Positions 27,078 through 37,032 of a stretch of 64,000 nt of DNA are shown in pieces. The position numbers and the translations under genes are program-made. The notes under the pieces were generated by a model. The model was not told the origin of the DNA. It ran no database searches and was given only the letters and a program-made list of their open reading frames with translations. Positions within the stretch are counted from its first letter, which is position 1. Each line of letters starts with the position of its first letter. Location of the stretch: positions 1 through 64,000 of the forward strand of contig JAURWY010000014.1 in assembly GCA_030654695.1 (NCBI GenBank). The letters are read 5' to 3'. This DNA comes from Polaromonas sp. Lineage in GTDB: Bacteria > Pseudomonadota > Gammaproteobacteria > Burkholderiales > Burkholderiaceae_C.

Positions 27078-28874
27078 TCAGCAGGGATCTGTCGCGTTAT
27101 TCAGCCAATGGTTCAGCGGGGCCGAGTCTTTGATGGCAAGGCGCCAAGTGGTCGCCGCTGCCGGCATGGCCAGCGTTAAGCGGAGCAAGCGTTTGTCGCG
27201 GGCCACCAGCGCTTGCAGTTTGTTTTTGGTGCCGGCGTAGAGCAGCAGGTCGTCGAGTTTGCTCATGCGCCAACCGGTCTTGGCCGCTTCGATGCCCAGC
27301 CACTCATCGCCGGGCGCGAAACCGGCGCGTTCTGCCGCGCCGCCGCGCAGCACGGTCTTGACCACGACACCTTGCGACTCGGTGACACGCAGGCCCAGCC
27401 GTTGGGCCAGTTGCGCGGGCTCTTCAAACACTGCCATACCATGTTGTTCTAACAATTTTTTCAGCGGCAGTTCGGTCTTGCCGTGCACCCAGCTGGCCAG
27501 TTCTGCGTCGAAGCTTCGGCCGCTGGCGCTCAGCAGAGCGGCTGCAAAATCGTCTTCACTCATGGGGCCGCCTTCGCAGCGCGCCCACAGCGTGCGCATC
27601 ACTTCGTCGAGCGTGGTGGGGTCGCTGCTGATACCGTTGTTTTGTCCGTTAGGGGAGCGCAGGCTGAGGTCAAAGCACAGCGCGACCAGCGCACCTTTGG
27701 TGTAGTAGCTGATGGTGGCGTTGGGCGTGTTGTCGTCTTGCCGGTAGTACTTGACCCACGCGTCAAAACTGGCCTCGGCCACCGACTGCACCAGTCGGCC
27801 CGGCGCCTGCATCACTTGGTTGATGGTTTTGTTCAGCAGCTTGAGGTAGCCAGCGTTGTCGAGCAGGCCGCAGCGGCGCAGCAGCAGGTCGTCGTAGTAG
27901 CTGGTGAAGCCTTCAAAAAACCACAGCAGCTGCGTGTAGTTCTCTCGGGTGTAGTCGTAGCGTGTGAACTCGGCGGGGCGCAGCCGCTTGACGTTCCAGG
28001 TGTGGAAATATTCGTGGCTGATGAGGCCGCGCAGGGTGGTGTAGCTCTCAGAAATTTTCTTCTCACCGAGTCGCGGCAGGTCGCGCCGGTTGCAGATCAG
28101 TGCGGTCGAGTTGCGGTGTTCCAGACCGCCATAACCGTCGTCAACGGCGTTCAGCATGAAGACGTAATGTTTGAACGGTGGTTTCTTGGCGCCGTGCCAA
28201 AAGCGAATTTGCACCTCGCAGATTTTTTGAGCGTCGGCCAACAGTTGTGCACCGTCAAAACTCGGCGCAGCACCGGCCACGACAAACCGGTGTGGCACGC
28301 CGCAGGCTTTGAAGCTGCCACTCCAAAATGTGCCCATCTCGACCGGGCTGTCGACCATCTCGTCGTAGTCGGCAGCGCGGTAGCTGCCGAAGCCGTTCTT
28401 GCTGATTTTGTGCGGAGCCAGTCCAGTCGCCAGCGACCAGTCTGGCTTGGCTTTGGGCGCCACGACCTCCAGTTCATGACCACTGTGTTCTTGCCCTTCG
28501 ACGCGCAAACACAGGCTGGTGCCGTTGAAAAATCCGCGCGCGTCGCCGAGTATGGCGGTGCGCACCGAGTGGTCGTTGGCGTACACCTCGTAGACCAGCA
28601 CCAACGGGCGGGCCGGCGCACAACGCACCAGCCAGCTGCATTTGTCGAGCTGTTCAAGCTGGCCTGCGCCCAATGCGCGGCTGCCTTGCTTGGCCTTGAG
28701 TCCTTGCAAGTGGCCGGCGAACTCACGCACCAAATAGCTGCCTGGAATCCACACCGGCAACGAGACTTTTTGCAGGGCTGCTGGGTTGCTCACCGTCAGC
28801 GTGACTTTGAACAGGTGTGCTTGCAGGTCAGCGACTTCAACGCGGTAGTGGATAGACGGGCTGGCTTCGGTCAT
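27078..28874 (-). CDS. M61-family metallopeptidase with PDZ domain
   Basis: A 598-residue aminopeptidase-like protein of the glycyl-aminopeptidase (M61) family. Zinc motif HEYFH at H287-H291 within [15 protein letters not shown], with a downstream Glu expected as third ligand in [22 protein letters not shown]-terminal PDZ domain (about 475-560, [28 protein letters not shown]) is visible. No signal peptide, so likely cytoplasmic. It lies between dsbC and the enoyl-CoA hydratase, all leftward. Confidence 0.93.
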   Translation of the reverse strand: MTEASPSIHYRVEVADLQAHLFKVTLTVSNPAALQKVSLPVWIPGSYLVREFAGHLQGLKAKQGSRALGAGQLEQLDKCSWLVRCAPARPLVLVYEVYANDHSVRTAILGDARGFFNGTSLCLRVEGQEHSGHELEVVAPKAKPDWSLATGLAPHKISKNGFGSYRAADYDEMVDSPVEMGTFWSGSFKACGVPHRFVVAGAAPSFDGAQLLADAQKICEVQIRFWHGAKKPPFKHYVFMLNAVDDGYGGLEHRNSTALICNRRDLPRLGEKKISESYTTLRGLISHEYFHTWNVKRLRPAEFTRYDYTRENYTQLLWFFEGFTSYYDDLLLRRCGLLDNAGYLKLLNKTINQVMQAPGRLVQSVAEASFDAWVKYYRQDDNTPNATISYYTKGALVALCFDLSLRSPNGQNNGISSDPTTLDEVMRTLWARCEGGPMSEDDFAAALLSASGRSFDAELASWVHGKTELPLKKLLEQHGMAVFEEPAQLAQRLGLRVTESQGVVVKTVLRGGAAERAGFAPGDEWLGIEAAKTGWRMSKLDDLLLYAGTKNKLQALVARDKRLLRLTLAMPAAATTWRLAIKDSAPLNHWLNNATDPC

Positions 28875-28894
28875 AAAGTGGCGATCCGAGGGGT

Positions 28895-29647
28895 TCAGAG
28901 TACTTTGGCTTCAGCCAGGTATTTTTCGACTTGCTGCGTGCTGATGGCGCCTGGGACGCGGGTGCCGTCCACAAAAATAATCGTCGGCGTGCCACTGATT
29001 CGGTTCTTTTGGGCGAACTCAATGTTGCGGGTCAAGGCCGCGGTGTCGCAGCTGCCAGCAGGTACATTTTTGCCCTGCAGCATCATGTCGGCCCAAGCTT
29101 TGCGTTTGTCTTTGGCGCACCAGACGGCCTTAGATTTCTCAACAGAATCCGGGCTGAGGATGGGCAACAAAAACACGTGAATCGTCACGTCATTGACCTT
29201 TTGCAGGTCACGTTCAAAGCGTTTGCAGAAGCCGCAGTTGGGGTCTTCAAAGACCGCCATCTTGCGTTTGCCGTTGCCGTGTACGACGGTGAAGGCGTCT
29301 TTCAACGGCAACGCGTCAAAGGCGACGGCATTGAGTTTTTCGACGCGCTCTTCGGTCAGGTTTTTCTTCGCTTTGGTGTCGATCAAGCTGCCCTGAATCA
29401 GATAGCTGCCGTCGGCATCGGTGTAAAAAATATCGTTGCCCGTGACGCGCACCTCGAAGAGGCCGTTCATCGGCGTCTTGCTGACCTCCTCGATTTTCGG
29501 CAGCGTGGGCAGGCGCTCGCTCAGGTTTTTACGAATCGCTGCTTCTTGGGCCCAAGCCGACGTGCCGGCGAGCAAGCTCAAGGCCAGCCCAAAAGCGCAG
29601 ATGCCAGACCTGCGAGTCAAAGAAGATGGCGAAAAAAATGAGGTCAT
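28895..29647 (-). CDS. dsbC: thiol:disulfide interchange protein DsbC
   Basis: A 250-residue periplasmic disulfide isomerase. Signal peptide to about residue 34 (GLALSLLAGTSAWAQ), N-terminal dimerisation domain (about 40-105), then a thioredoxin domain with active site CGFC at C138-C141 within FEDPNCGFCKRF and cis-Pro in RISGTPTIIFVDG. It shuffles wrong disulfides and needs DsbD for reduction. It is 20 bp upstream of the M61 gene. Confidence 0.95.
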   Translation of the reverse strand: MTSFFSPSSLTRRSGICAFGLALSLLAGTSAWAQEAAIRKNLSERLPTLPKIEEVSKTPMNGLFEVRVTGNDIFYTDADGSYLIQGSLIDTKAKKNLTEERVEKLNAVAFDALPLKDAFTVVHGNGKRKMAVFEDPNCGFCKRFERDLQKVNDVTIHVFLLPILSPDSVEKSKAVWCAKDKRKAWADMMLQGKNVPAGSCDTAALTRNIEFAQKNRISGTPTIIFVDGTRVPGAISTQQVEKYLAEAKVL

Positions 29648-29719
29648 TCAAATATCCTAGGTTCTGTTGTTGTCATAGCGATGCATGGATTGCCGCGCTG
29701 TGCTCGCAATGTCGAAAAA

Positions 29720-30847
29720 TTAGCCCATAGCTTGTCGCGTCAGCCAAGCTTTGAGCGGCCCGCTGCGGGCGACGCCTTTCATGCCCCAGTTGCGCAGGGC
29801 TTGCCAGCGCGTGTCGGTGTGGGCAAAGAGGCCGTGCAAACCGTCGGTCACGCTGGCCATCGCCAGCACATCGGCCTTGCGGGCGCGCTCGTAGCGGCGC
29901 AGCAGTTTTTCGTCGCCCAGCGCGCGCCAGTACTCGCGGCCCTTCAACACCTCGGCCAGCGTTTTGACATCGGCCAAGCCCAAGTTCAAACCTTGGCCAG
30001 CCATCGGGTGCACGGTGTGCGCGGCGTCGCCAGCCAGCGCCCAGCCGGGGCCGACCCAGCGCTGCGCGTTGGATAAATTCAGCGGCCAGCAGGCCACGGG
30101 ACTGCTGAGCGTTAACTGTCCCGCTTCGCCGCCGCAGACTTGCTGCATGGCGGCGACCAGTTGATCAGGCGACATTTTTTGCAGGGCGTCGGCCCGCGCC
30201 ACCGGGACCGACCAGACCAGCGCCAGCGCGCTGCCGCCTGCACCGGCCACTGGCAGCAAGCCGAGCACCTCGCCTTGGCCAAACCATTGCTTGGCCACGC
30301 CGCCGTGCGGTCGGTCAGATGTCAGCCGCGCCGCAACGGCTTTTTGGTCGTAGGGTTTGACTGTCCAACCCGCGCCAAACTCGCTTCTGCTGCTGCTTTT
30401 TTGGCCTTCACAGACCACGGTGAGCTTGGCGGCAGCTTCTTCTGCCGAGGCGACATACTCGACCTCTGGCGCAAAGCGCAAGGCCTCGGCGAGTTGCTGT
30501 TCCAGCGCGGGCACATCGACGATCCAGGCCAGCGCTTCAGCCGGCTGGGCGCTGGGGGTGGCGGCTGAGCTTGTCGGCAACGTGAAGTCAAGCCGGCCGC
30601 CGCTGTCACCCCAAACGCGCATCTCGCTCACCGGGGTGACGGCTGGCGCTTCCGGCCAGGCGCGCAGCTGCATCAGCAAGGCACGCGAGGCAGCGTTCAG
30701 CGCATAAGCGCGGACGTCTTCGGCCACGGGTGTTGCCGTGGGTTGGGCCACCAACGCGACGCGCAATCGCTCACGCGCCAGCAGCAGCGCCAGCGTGCGT
30801 CCGACAATCCCGTCGCCACGAATACACACATCAAAATTCTTGGGCAT
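29720..30847 (-). CDS. UbiH/VisC-family FAD monooxygenase
   Basis: A 375-residue flavoprotein hydroxylase of the ubiquinone-biosynthesis family. The dinucleotide motif RGDGIVGRTLALLLARE stands at the N-terminus and the second FAD motif GDAAHTVHPMAGQGLNLGLADV lies about two-thirds along. Which ring position it hydroxylates cannot be told from sequence. ATG 30847 (MPKNFDVCIRG) was chosen over the frame start at 30871. It is divergent from the MOSC gene and first in the leftward run to tRNA-Met. Confidence 0.88.
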   Translation of the reverse strand: MPKNFDVCIRGDGIVGRTLALLLARERLRVALVAQPTATPVAEDVRAYALNAASRALLMQLRAWPEAPAVTPVSEMRVWGDSGGRLDFTLPTSSAATPSAQPAEALAWIVDVPALEQQLAEALRFAPEVEYVASAEEAAAKLTVVCEGQKSSSRSEFGAGWTVKPYDQKAVAARLTSDRPHGGVAKQWFGQGEVLGLLPVAGAGGSALALVWSVPVARADALQKMSPDQLVAAMQQVCGGEAGQLTLSSPVACWPLNLSNAQRWVGPGWALAGDAAHTVHPMAGQGLNLGLADVKTLAEVLKGREYWRALGDEKLLRRYERARKADVLAMASVTDGLHGLFAHTDTRWQALRNWGMKGVARSGPLKAWLTRQAMG

Positions 30848-30940
30848 GGGGCATTTTAGGAGCCAGTGCAAAATCAGCGCTGACAGCCGTGTTTGAATGC
30901 CCTCTTGTTACCATCTTGCGCCCATCTTTGAAGGACTCTC

Positions 30941-31840
30941 TTGACCGACACCACTCGCCCCCAGAACGCCTCTGACTTCAGCGCTGTCATCGCGCAGTTG
31001 TACGTTTACCCCGTCAAGTCCTGCGCCGGCGTGGCTGTCCAAGAAGCTTATTTGACGGAGACCGGCTTGGACTTGGACCGCGCTTGGATGGTGGTCGACG
31101 AGAACAACGCCTTTTTGACGCAGCGCGAGTTGCCGCGCATGGCGCTGATTCAGCCGCAGCTGCGCACCGACGACATCGTGCTGCGCGCGCCCGGCATGCT
31201 GGCGCTGCACTTGGCGATTGACAAGGTTGAAGCGGCGGTGCAGGCCAGCGTTTGGGGCCAAGAAGTAGCCGCTTACGACATGGGCGCGACGGCGGCGCAG
31301 TGGTTCAGCGACTTTCTGGGCGTCAAAGCGCGGCTGGTGCGTTTTGACCCGGAGTACAAGCGTGCTTCAAGCATGAGCTGGACGAGCGGTATTGAGGCGC
31401 TGAACCAATTCAGCGACGGTTACCCGCTGCTGCTGACCAGCGAAGCCTCGCTCAACGGCCTCAACGACAAGTTGCGTGCAGCCGGTCAAGAGGCCGTGAC
31501 TATGGCGCGCTTTCGGCCGAACATCGTGTTGGGGAATGCACCAGGCTCAGTGGACACGATGGCGGCGCACGACGAAGACCGCTTGCAGCACTTGGAGATC
31601 GTCACGGCAGAAGGCACGGTGCGTTTGCAGCCGGTCAAACCGTGCCCGCGTTGCCCGATCGTCAACATTGACCCGCTGAGCGCCAGCAGCACGCCGGTGG
31701 TGAACGATATGTTGCAGACCTACCGGCAAGATGCGCGACTGAAAGGCGCGCTGTCTTTTGGCATGAACACCATCGCGCTAGAAGGCGTTGATCAGTTGCT
31801 CAAAGTGGGGCAGGTGGTCACAGGCCCGTATCAGTTTTAA
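30941..31840 (+). CDS. MOSC-domain protein
   Basis: A 299-residue protein with the MOSC N-terminal beta-barrel (IAQLYVYPVKSCAGVAVQEA, GLDLDRAWMVVDENNAFLTQRELPRMALI) and a C-terminal MOSC domain with the conserved cysteine in KPCPRCPIVNID. The family is related to molybdenum-cofactor sulfurases and handles N-hydroxylated substrates in mARC/YiiM-like proteins. The start is a TTG at 30941. It converges with the MFS gene (23-bp overlap). Confidence 0.9.
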   Translation: MTDTTRPQNASDFSAVIAQLYVYPVKSCAGVAVQEAYLTETGLDLDRAWMVVDENNAFLTQRELPRMALIQPQLRTDDIVLRAPGMLALHLAIDKVEAAVQASVWGQEVAAYDMGATAAQWFSDFLGVKARLVRFDPEYKRASSMSWTSGIEALNQFSDGYPLLLTSEASLNGLNDKLRAAGQEAVTMARFRPNIVLGNAPGSVDTMAAHDEDRLQHLEIVTAEGTVRLQPVKPCPRCPIVNIDPLSASSTPVVNDMLQTYRQDARLKGALSFGMNTIALEGVDQLLKVGQVVTGPYQF

Positions 31841-33050
31841 GGGCACGTCTGCGCAAGCCTCTGGCCAGCAGAAATCCCAGCGCCATGATGCCGCTGCCGC
31901 CCAGTGCAATCACCATCCCGGAGCCGAGCAGCGCGATCAGGTTGGCGGCCAACAGAACCCCCAAAGCCTGCCCAATAAAAAGGCAAGACGCGAACAGCGA
32001 CACCGCAGTGCCACGAGCGGTCGGCGCCATTTGGGTGGCGTGCAGCTGCATGGTGTTGTGAAACATAAAAAAGCCGAAGCCAGCGCACAGGCTGACCAGT
32101 GGTGTCACGGGCCACCAAGTGGCGAACCCCAGCACTAGAAAGGATATGCCCATCAAGCTACCGCCCCACTGCGCTAGACCAACTTCACCAAAACGCAGAA
32201 TCATGGGCCGTGCCAGCGCCATATAGGCAACGCCGCCGATGCCAAACATGGCCACGATTGCGCCAGACGCCGTCAGTGACAGGCCGAGCTCTTGGTGTAA
32301 GTGCGAGGCAATGATGGCCACCACACCAAAACCCGCAGCACCTTCGACGCAGGCGATGGTTAGCACATAACGCGACCACGGATCGGACAAAATTCGCAAA
32401 ACTTGGCCTAAGAAAACCGGCTGATTTTGTCCATCGTGGTCCACCGCTGTAGGGGCCGGTTGCCGCTTGAAGTCGCCATACAACATCGCACCGATCACGG
32501 CAAACAGCAGCGCCATCAGCACAAAAGCCCAGCGCCAGCCCAAGGTATCGGTCAGCAGGCCGCCCATCAATTGGCCACCCACCAAGCCCACCGTGGTGCC
32601 AAGCCCGACCTTGGCCAGCGTTTCCTGACGTTGCTCGTAAGGGACGGCGTCGCCGATCCAGGCCATTGACAACGGAATGATGGCGGCCGCGCACAAACCC
32701 GCGATGATGCGGGCCAGCACCAGCGCGTTCAGGCTGCCGGCAAACACCGCCACCAAACTGGCCAAGCTGCAGCCGATGGTGGCGTAAGTGACGATGCGGA
32801 ACTTGCCCAAGCGGTCGCCCAACGGGCCGTAGAAAAGCTGTGACGCGCCATAAAACACCGCAAACATCCAGACCACTCGTGCGGCCTCGCTGAGGCTGAC
32901 GTTGAACACCCGCGACAGCTCCGGCAGCATGGCATCGCAAATGCGCTGAATCGCCATGCTGCCAAAAGTGGCAAATGACAGCAGCAAGGCGGAACGTTGG
33001 GTGGAGGCGGAAAGAGTGGTCAAGCGGTGGCAGAAAAGAATGGGACCCAA
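31818..33050 (-). CDS. MFS transporter (drug/proton antiporter type)
   Basis: A 410-residue transporter with about 12 hydrophobic helices. The loop 2-3 motif FYGPLGDRLGKFRIV corresponds to the MFS motif A, and LGTTVGLVGGQLMGGLL resembles motif C of drug/H+ antiporters. The substrate is unknown. The frame begins at TTG 33050; the true start could be a later TTG, since no clear ribosome-binding site is seen. It ends inside the MOSC gene. Confidence 0.85.
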   Translation of the reverse strand: MGPILFCHRLTTLSASTQRSALLLSFATFGSMAIQRICDAMLPELSRVFNVSLSEAARVVWMFAVFYGASQLFYGPLGDRLGKFRIVTYATIGCSLASLVAVFAGSLNALVLARIIAGLCAAAIIPLSMAWIGDAVPYEQRQETLAKVGLGTTVGLVGGQLMGGLLTDTLGWRWAFVLMALLFAVIGAMLYGDFKRQPAPTAVDHDGQNQPVFLGQVLRILSDPWSRYVLTIACVEGAAGFGVVAIIASHLHQELGLSLTASGAIVAMFGIGGVAYMALARPMILRFGEVGLAQWGGSLMGISFLVLGFATWWPVTPLVSLCAGFGFFMFHNTMQLHATQMAPTARGTAVSLFASCLFIGQALGVLLAANLIALLGSGMVIALGGSGIMALGFLLARGLRRRALKTDTGL

Positions 33051-33256
33051 GGCGGGCGTGTAGATGTTAACCGTGCAGCGGAAAACAACGGTTTTTCTGA
33101 TGCTACGTTGCTTTGCCCCAATTTTTATACAAATGCTGGCTGGGTAAAATTTTCATGAATATGAAGCTTAATATGCTATTAAATTTGATTTGATAGTCAA
33201 CGAAGGTTATAAAAAACTGCCATGATGGAATGCAACCTTCAGGAGCCATTCCAGTC

Positions 33257-34699
33257 ATGACATTACGCAACAAGATTCAGCTGATCGCCTATCCGGACCG
33301 CATGGGGAACAACCTCGCCGATTTGTACAACACGATCGACAAGCATTTTTCGCGCGTGATTGGCGGGGTGCACATCTTGCCGCCGTACCCGTCGAACGCT
33401 GACGGGGGTTTTTCACCCCTGACCCACAAAGAGATTGACCCAAAGTACGGCACCTGGGAAGACATCGAGAAAATCTCCAGTCGCTTTGACCTGTGCTTAG
33501 ACCTGACGCTGAACCACATTTCGGACGAGTCCGAGGAGTTCAAAGATTTTCTGGCCAAGGGCTACGCGTCTGAGCACGCTGATCTGTTTGTCCACGTTGA
33601 TCGGCTTGGCCCAATCTCGGCAGATGATTTGGCCCGGATTCATATTCGCAAAGAGAAAGAGCCATTTCGCGAGATCACCTTTGCCGATGGCAGCACCGGC
33701 CGCGTTTGGTGCACCTTCACCGAAAACCAAATCGATCTGAATTACCGCTCACCCAAGACCTACGCGCTGATGGAGGACTACATGGCCTTCTTGGCCGAGC
33801 GTGGCGTTAAGCTGTTTCGGTTAGATGCGTTTGGCTACACCACCAAAGAAATCGGCACCAGCTGTTTTTTGGTCGAGCCGGATGTCTACGACATTCTCAA
33901 ATGGGTCGACGGCGTGGCGCGTGAACATGGCGCTGAAACTGTCCCCGAGGTGCACGACCATGCCAGTTTTCAGTACGCGATTGCATTGCACGGCATGCAT
34001 CCTTACGGTTTCGCGCTGGCACCGCTGCTGCTTTTTTCGCTGCTCGAATGCAACAGTGTCTACCTCAAACAATGGCTGCGCATGTGCCCGCGAAATCAGC
34101 TCACCGTGCTGGACACACACGATGGTATTTGCATTCCAGACGTTGAAGGCATCTTGCCCAAAGCTGAAATCCAGGCGGTGATTGATAACGTCAGCCAGCG
34201 CAGTGCTGACCCGATATTGCGCCGCTCTGCGGCCAATGTGCACAGCGTCGGAGCGATCTACCAGTTGACCTGCACCTACTACGATGCGCTCAAGCGCAAC
34301 GACGATGCCTACATTGCTGCACGTGCGGTTCAGTTCTTTGCGCCTGGCATTCCGCAGGTCTACTACGTCGGCCTGCTGGCCGGCAGCAACGATCTCGAGC
34401 TGATGGAATCCACGGGTGAAATGCGTGACATCAATCGGCACCATTACACGCTTGACGAGGTTGACGAAGCGGTCAAGACGCCCGTGGTTCGACGCCTTCT
34501 CAAACTGATGGAATTTCGCTGCACTTACCCGGCCTTCGACGGCGTCTTCCATTTGAAGTACTCCAACGAAACCAGCGTCTCCATGTGCTGGCGCCACGGC
34601 GAGTTTTACTGTGATTTGTTCGTTGATCTGAAATTCAAAAAATCAACCATCGGCTATCTGGATGTCAAATCCAGACGCCGCCTGACGATGAACTGCTGA
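33257..34699 (+). CDS. GH13_18 sugar phosphorylase (sucrose phosphorylase-like)
   Basis: A 480-residue alpha-amylase-superfamily enzyme. It starts NKIQLIAYPDRMG and has GGVHILPPYPSNADGGFSPLTHKEIDP, as in sucrose phosphorylases. Catalytic residues line up with those of sucrose phosphorylase: nucleophile D190 (FRLDAFGY), acid/base E231 (TVPEVHDH) and D289 (LDTHDGI). Subfamily members split sucrose, sucrose-6-phosphate, glucosylglycerol or glucosylglycerate with phosphate; which one is unknown. AGGAG is 12 nt before ATG 33257. There are no neighbouring sugar transport or kinase genes. Confidence 0.88.
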   Translation: MTLRNKIQLIAYPDRMGNNLADLYNTIDKHFSRVIGGVHILPPYPSNADGGFSPLTHKEIDPKYGTWEDIEKISSRFDLCLDLTLNHISDESEEFKDFLAKGYASEHADLFVHVDRLGPISADDLARIHIRKEKEPFREITFADGSTGRVWCTFTENQIDLNYRSPKTYALMEDYMAFLAERGVKLFRLDAFGYTTKEIGTSCFLVEPDVYDILKWVDGVAREHGAETVPEVHDHASFQYAIALHGMHPYGFALAPLLLFSLLECNSVYLKQWLRMCPRNQLTVLDTHDGICIPDVEGILPKAEIQAVIDNVSQRSADPILRRSAANVHSVGAIYQLTCTYYDALKRNDDAYIAARAVQFFAPGIPQVYYVGLLAGSNDLELMESTGEMRDINRHHYTLDEVDEAVKTPVVRRLLKLMEFRCTYPAFDGVFHLKYSNETSVSMCWRHGEFYCDLFVDLKFKKSTIGYLDVKSRRRLTMNC

Positions 34700-34745
34700 G
34701 CCACCTCGAAAGCCACCGACTAGCGTAACGCATTGCCTGCTTCTA

Positions 34746-34777
34746 CTGACACGGATAAACAACTTCTCCCGTGTCAG
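34746..34777 (+). terminator. hairpin after the GH13 gene
   Basis: CTGACACGG (34746-34754) and CCGTGTCAG (34769-34777) form a 9-bp perfect stem with a 14-nt loop, 46 bp past the stop codon. There is no T run, so it may be a weak terminator or mRNA-stabilising hairpin. Confidence 0.45.
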
Positions 34778-34865
34778 CGGACCCAGTGTTAAAAGGCTAG
34801 GCGTAACCTAATAGTGACCCCTAGCTGTTGCCTACATGACGCTTGAAGGTGAAGGCGGCGAGCGA

Positions 34866-37019
34866 TTAAGCCACGTTTTCTGGGAATGGCAGACTGCGCA
34901 TGCGCTTGCCGCCATTGAGGCGGGCAATGGCATTGGCCAAGGCCGGCGCAATAGGGGGAAGACCCACTTCGCCAATACCGCTGGGAGCGTTGTCTGTCGG
35001 CATAACTTTCACCATAATCAACGGCGTCTGGTTGGCCCGCAACAGGTTGTAAGCGCCAAGATTTTTCTGCTGCGGCTCGCCCGCTTTGTAGGTCAGTTTC
35101 TCACCCAAGGCGGCCGACAAACCGTAAATAGCACTGCCTTCAATTTGAGTCTGAATATTTTTTGGGCTCAAGGCGTGGCCGCAATCCACGGCCGCCCAGA
35201 TGTTGTGAACAATCGGGCGCCCCTGATTGAGAGACACATCAACCACCATGGCACAGAAGGTACCCCAAGCATCAGAAAATGCTAAGCCCAGTGCCCGACC
35301 AGCAGGGCGGTTACTGCCCCAGTTGGACATGGCGGCCACTTCACGCAAAACAGCTTGCGCACGCGGCGTCTTGTTGCACAACTCAATGCGCATCTGCAAC
35401 GGATCCTGGTTGGTGGCCACGGCCACTTCGTCAACCAGCGTCTCAACCCCGAACTTGATGTAGCCTGCGCCTACCCCGCGCCAGAAGCTGCAGGCAACGC
35501 CACGGTCTTCAATCATCTGCTGCACGTGGTGGCCGGCAATGTCATACACCCCGTCGGCAAATTCCATGACGGGGGAATCCTTGTTGCCACTGGCGCGAAA
35601 GGCACCAGGAAGTACGCGGGCATAAATCCGTTCGGCCACCACGCGGTGCTGCAAGCCGACAATCTTTCCTTGCGCATTAACCGCAGCAATCAGGTGCTGT
35701 GCTGTGGCGGGCCTGGGTTTGGAGCGAGTGAAGTCGTCTTCACGCGTCCAAATCATCTGCACCGGCACGCCGGGCACAGCTTTGGCAATCAGCGCTGCGT
35801 CAACTGCATATTCAGCTTCAACTCGGCGACCATAGCCACCGCCCAGCAGCGTGATGTTGACCTTGATGTTTTCCGGCTTGAATCCACCGGCCGCTGCAAC
35901 GCCACCTACCACGAAGGCCACGGTTTGTGATGGGGTCCAGATCTCGATCTTCTCGCCATCGACCCTGGCCGTGGTGTTCATCGGCTCCATGGTGAATTGG
36001 TTGACGTGCTCGGTGGTGTAGGTGGCTTTGAAGGTGCGGGCTGCGCCAGCGAGTTCTTTGGCGGTATCGCCGTGTGTATAAAAAGTCACGCCTGCATCGG
36101 TGAGGTTTTCAGAGCGTGTCACAAACTCCTTGATTGCAGTATCAGAGTCGTACTTTCTACCGGGTGCCGTGGTGCTCCACTCCACCTTGAGCAGATCACG
36201 CGCCTTGCGAGCTGTAAAGAAAGAGTCGGCCACAACCGCTACACCCGAGGCAATGGTGACAACGGCTTGCACACCAGGAATAGCCTTGGCAGCTGTGTCG
36301 TCAATTTTTTCAGCCTTCTCACCTTGCACTGGAGCGCTCAGCAAGCTGGCATACATGAGGCCAGGCATGCGCACATCAATGCCGTAAACGGCTGTGCCAT
36401 TGGTTTTCCCGGCCAAATCTACACGCGTTAAATCTTTGCCAATCAGCTTGAACTGGGCCATGGGCTTGAGCATGGCTTTGTCCACCTTGGGCAGCTCGGT
36501 TGGTGCCTTGGCTGTTTTGGCCAATTCACCGTAGCTCACGCTGCGGTTGCTGGCGGCATGAATCACCATGCTGTTTTCTGCGCGCAACTCTGCCAACGGA
36601 ACGTTCCACAGGGCTGCGGCCGAGCCCAGCATCACCATCTTGCCTTGCAGACCCGCCAGACTCAAGGCTTCGTAGTAGCCGGTGACGGTGCGCGAAGCAC
36701 CCGTAATCAGGCCACCCCCAAACTTGGGGTTGCCGAAGCGTTTTGCATCAGGCGGGGCATGCAAGACGCGCACTTTGCGCCAGTCAAGCTCCATGTGATC
36801 CGCCACGACGGCAGGCAGTGAGGTCATGGTGCCTTGACCCATCTCAGAGCCAGCGGAGTAAATGGTGGCCGTGTTGTCGGCGCCAATACTGACCCAGGCT
36901 ACGGGAGAAAACGCTGAAGTTTGCGCATTGGCGAAGTCGATGGCACCAAAACTAATGCCGAGAACGCCCGCCCCGGAACCCAGGACAAAGCTGCGACGGG
37001 AGAGTTGAATGTTGTTCAT
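34866..37019 (-). CDS. molybdenum hydroxylase large subunit (IorB/xanthine dehydrogenase family)
   Basis: A 717-residue molybdopterin-cytosine-dinucleotide-binding subunit of the isoquinoline 1-oxidoreductase/aldehyde-oxidoreductase type. It has a Tat signal (LSRRSFVLGSGAGVLGISFGA) and is exported folded. Cofactor-contact segments are GGGYGRRVEAEYAVDAAL and FWRGVGAGYIKFGVETLVDEVA; the catalytic Glu is expected in SGIGEVGLPPIAPALANAI. ATG 37019 was chosen at the Tat signal, not the far upstream frame start. It follows the 2Fe-2S subunit by 13 bp. The substrate is unknown. Confidence 0.92.
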   Translation of the reverse strand: MNNIQLSRRSFVLGSGAGVLGISFGAIDFANAQTSAFSPVAWVSIGADNTATIYSAGSEMGQGTMTSLPAVVADHMELDWRKVRVLHAPPDAKRFGNPKFGGGLITGASRTVTGYYEALSLAGLQGKMVMLGSAAALWNVPLAELRAENSMVIHAASNRSVSYGELAKTAKAPTELPKVDKAMLKPMAQFKLIGKDLTRVDLAGKTNGTAVYGIDVRMPGLMYASLLSAPVQGEKAEKIDDTAAKAIPGVQAVVTIASGVAVVADSFFTARKARDLLKVEWSTTAPGRKYDSDTAIKEFVTRSENLTDAGVTFYTHGDTAKELAGAARTFKATYTTEHVNQFTMEPMNTTARVDGEKIEIWTPSQTVAFVVGGVAAAGGFKPENIKVNITLLGGGYGRRVEAEYAVDAALIAKAVPGVPVQMIWTREDDFTRSKPRPATAQHLIAAVNAQGKIVGLQHRVVAERIYARVLPGAFRASGNKDSPVMEFADGVYDIAGHHVQQMIEDRGVACSFWRGVGAGYIKFGVETLVDEVAVATNQDPLQMRIELCNKTPRAQAVLREVAAMSNWGSNRPAGRALGLAFSDAWGTFCAMVVDVSLNQGRPIVHNIWAAVDCGHALSPKNIQTQIEGSAIYGLSAALGEKLTYKAGEPQQKNLGAYNLLRANQTPLIMVKVMPTDNAPSGIGEVGLPPIAPALANAIARLNGGKRMRSLPFPENVA

Positions 37020-37032
37020 GGTGAGGTCTCTT

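Noticed and set aside
27483..29180. 565-codon open frame on the plus strand across the M61 and dsbC genes
   Set aside because: It is antisense to two well-conserved genes, and its composition follows the codon-position GC bias of the opposite strand.
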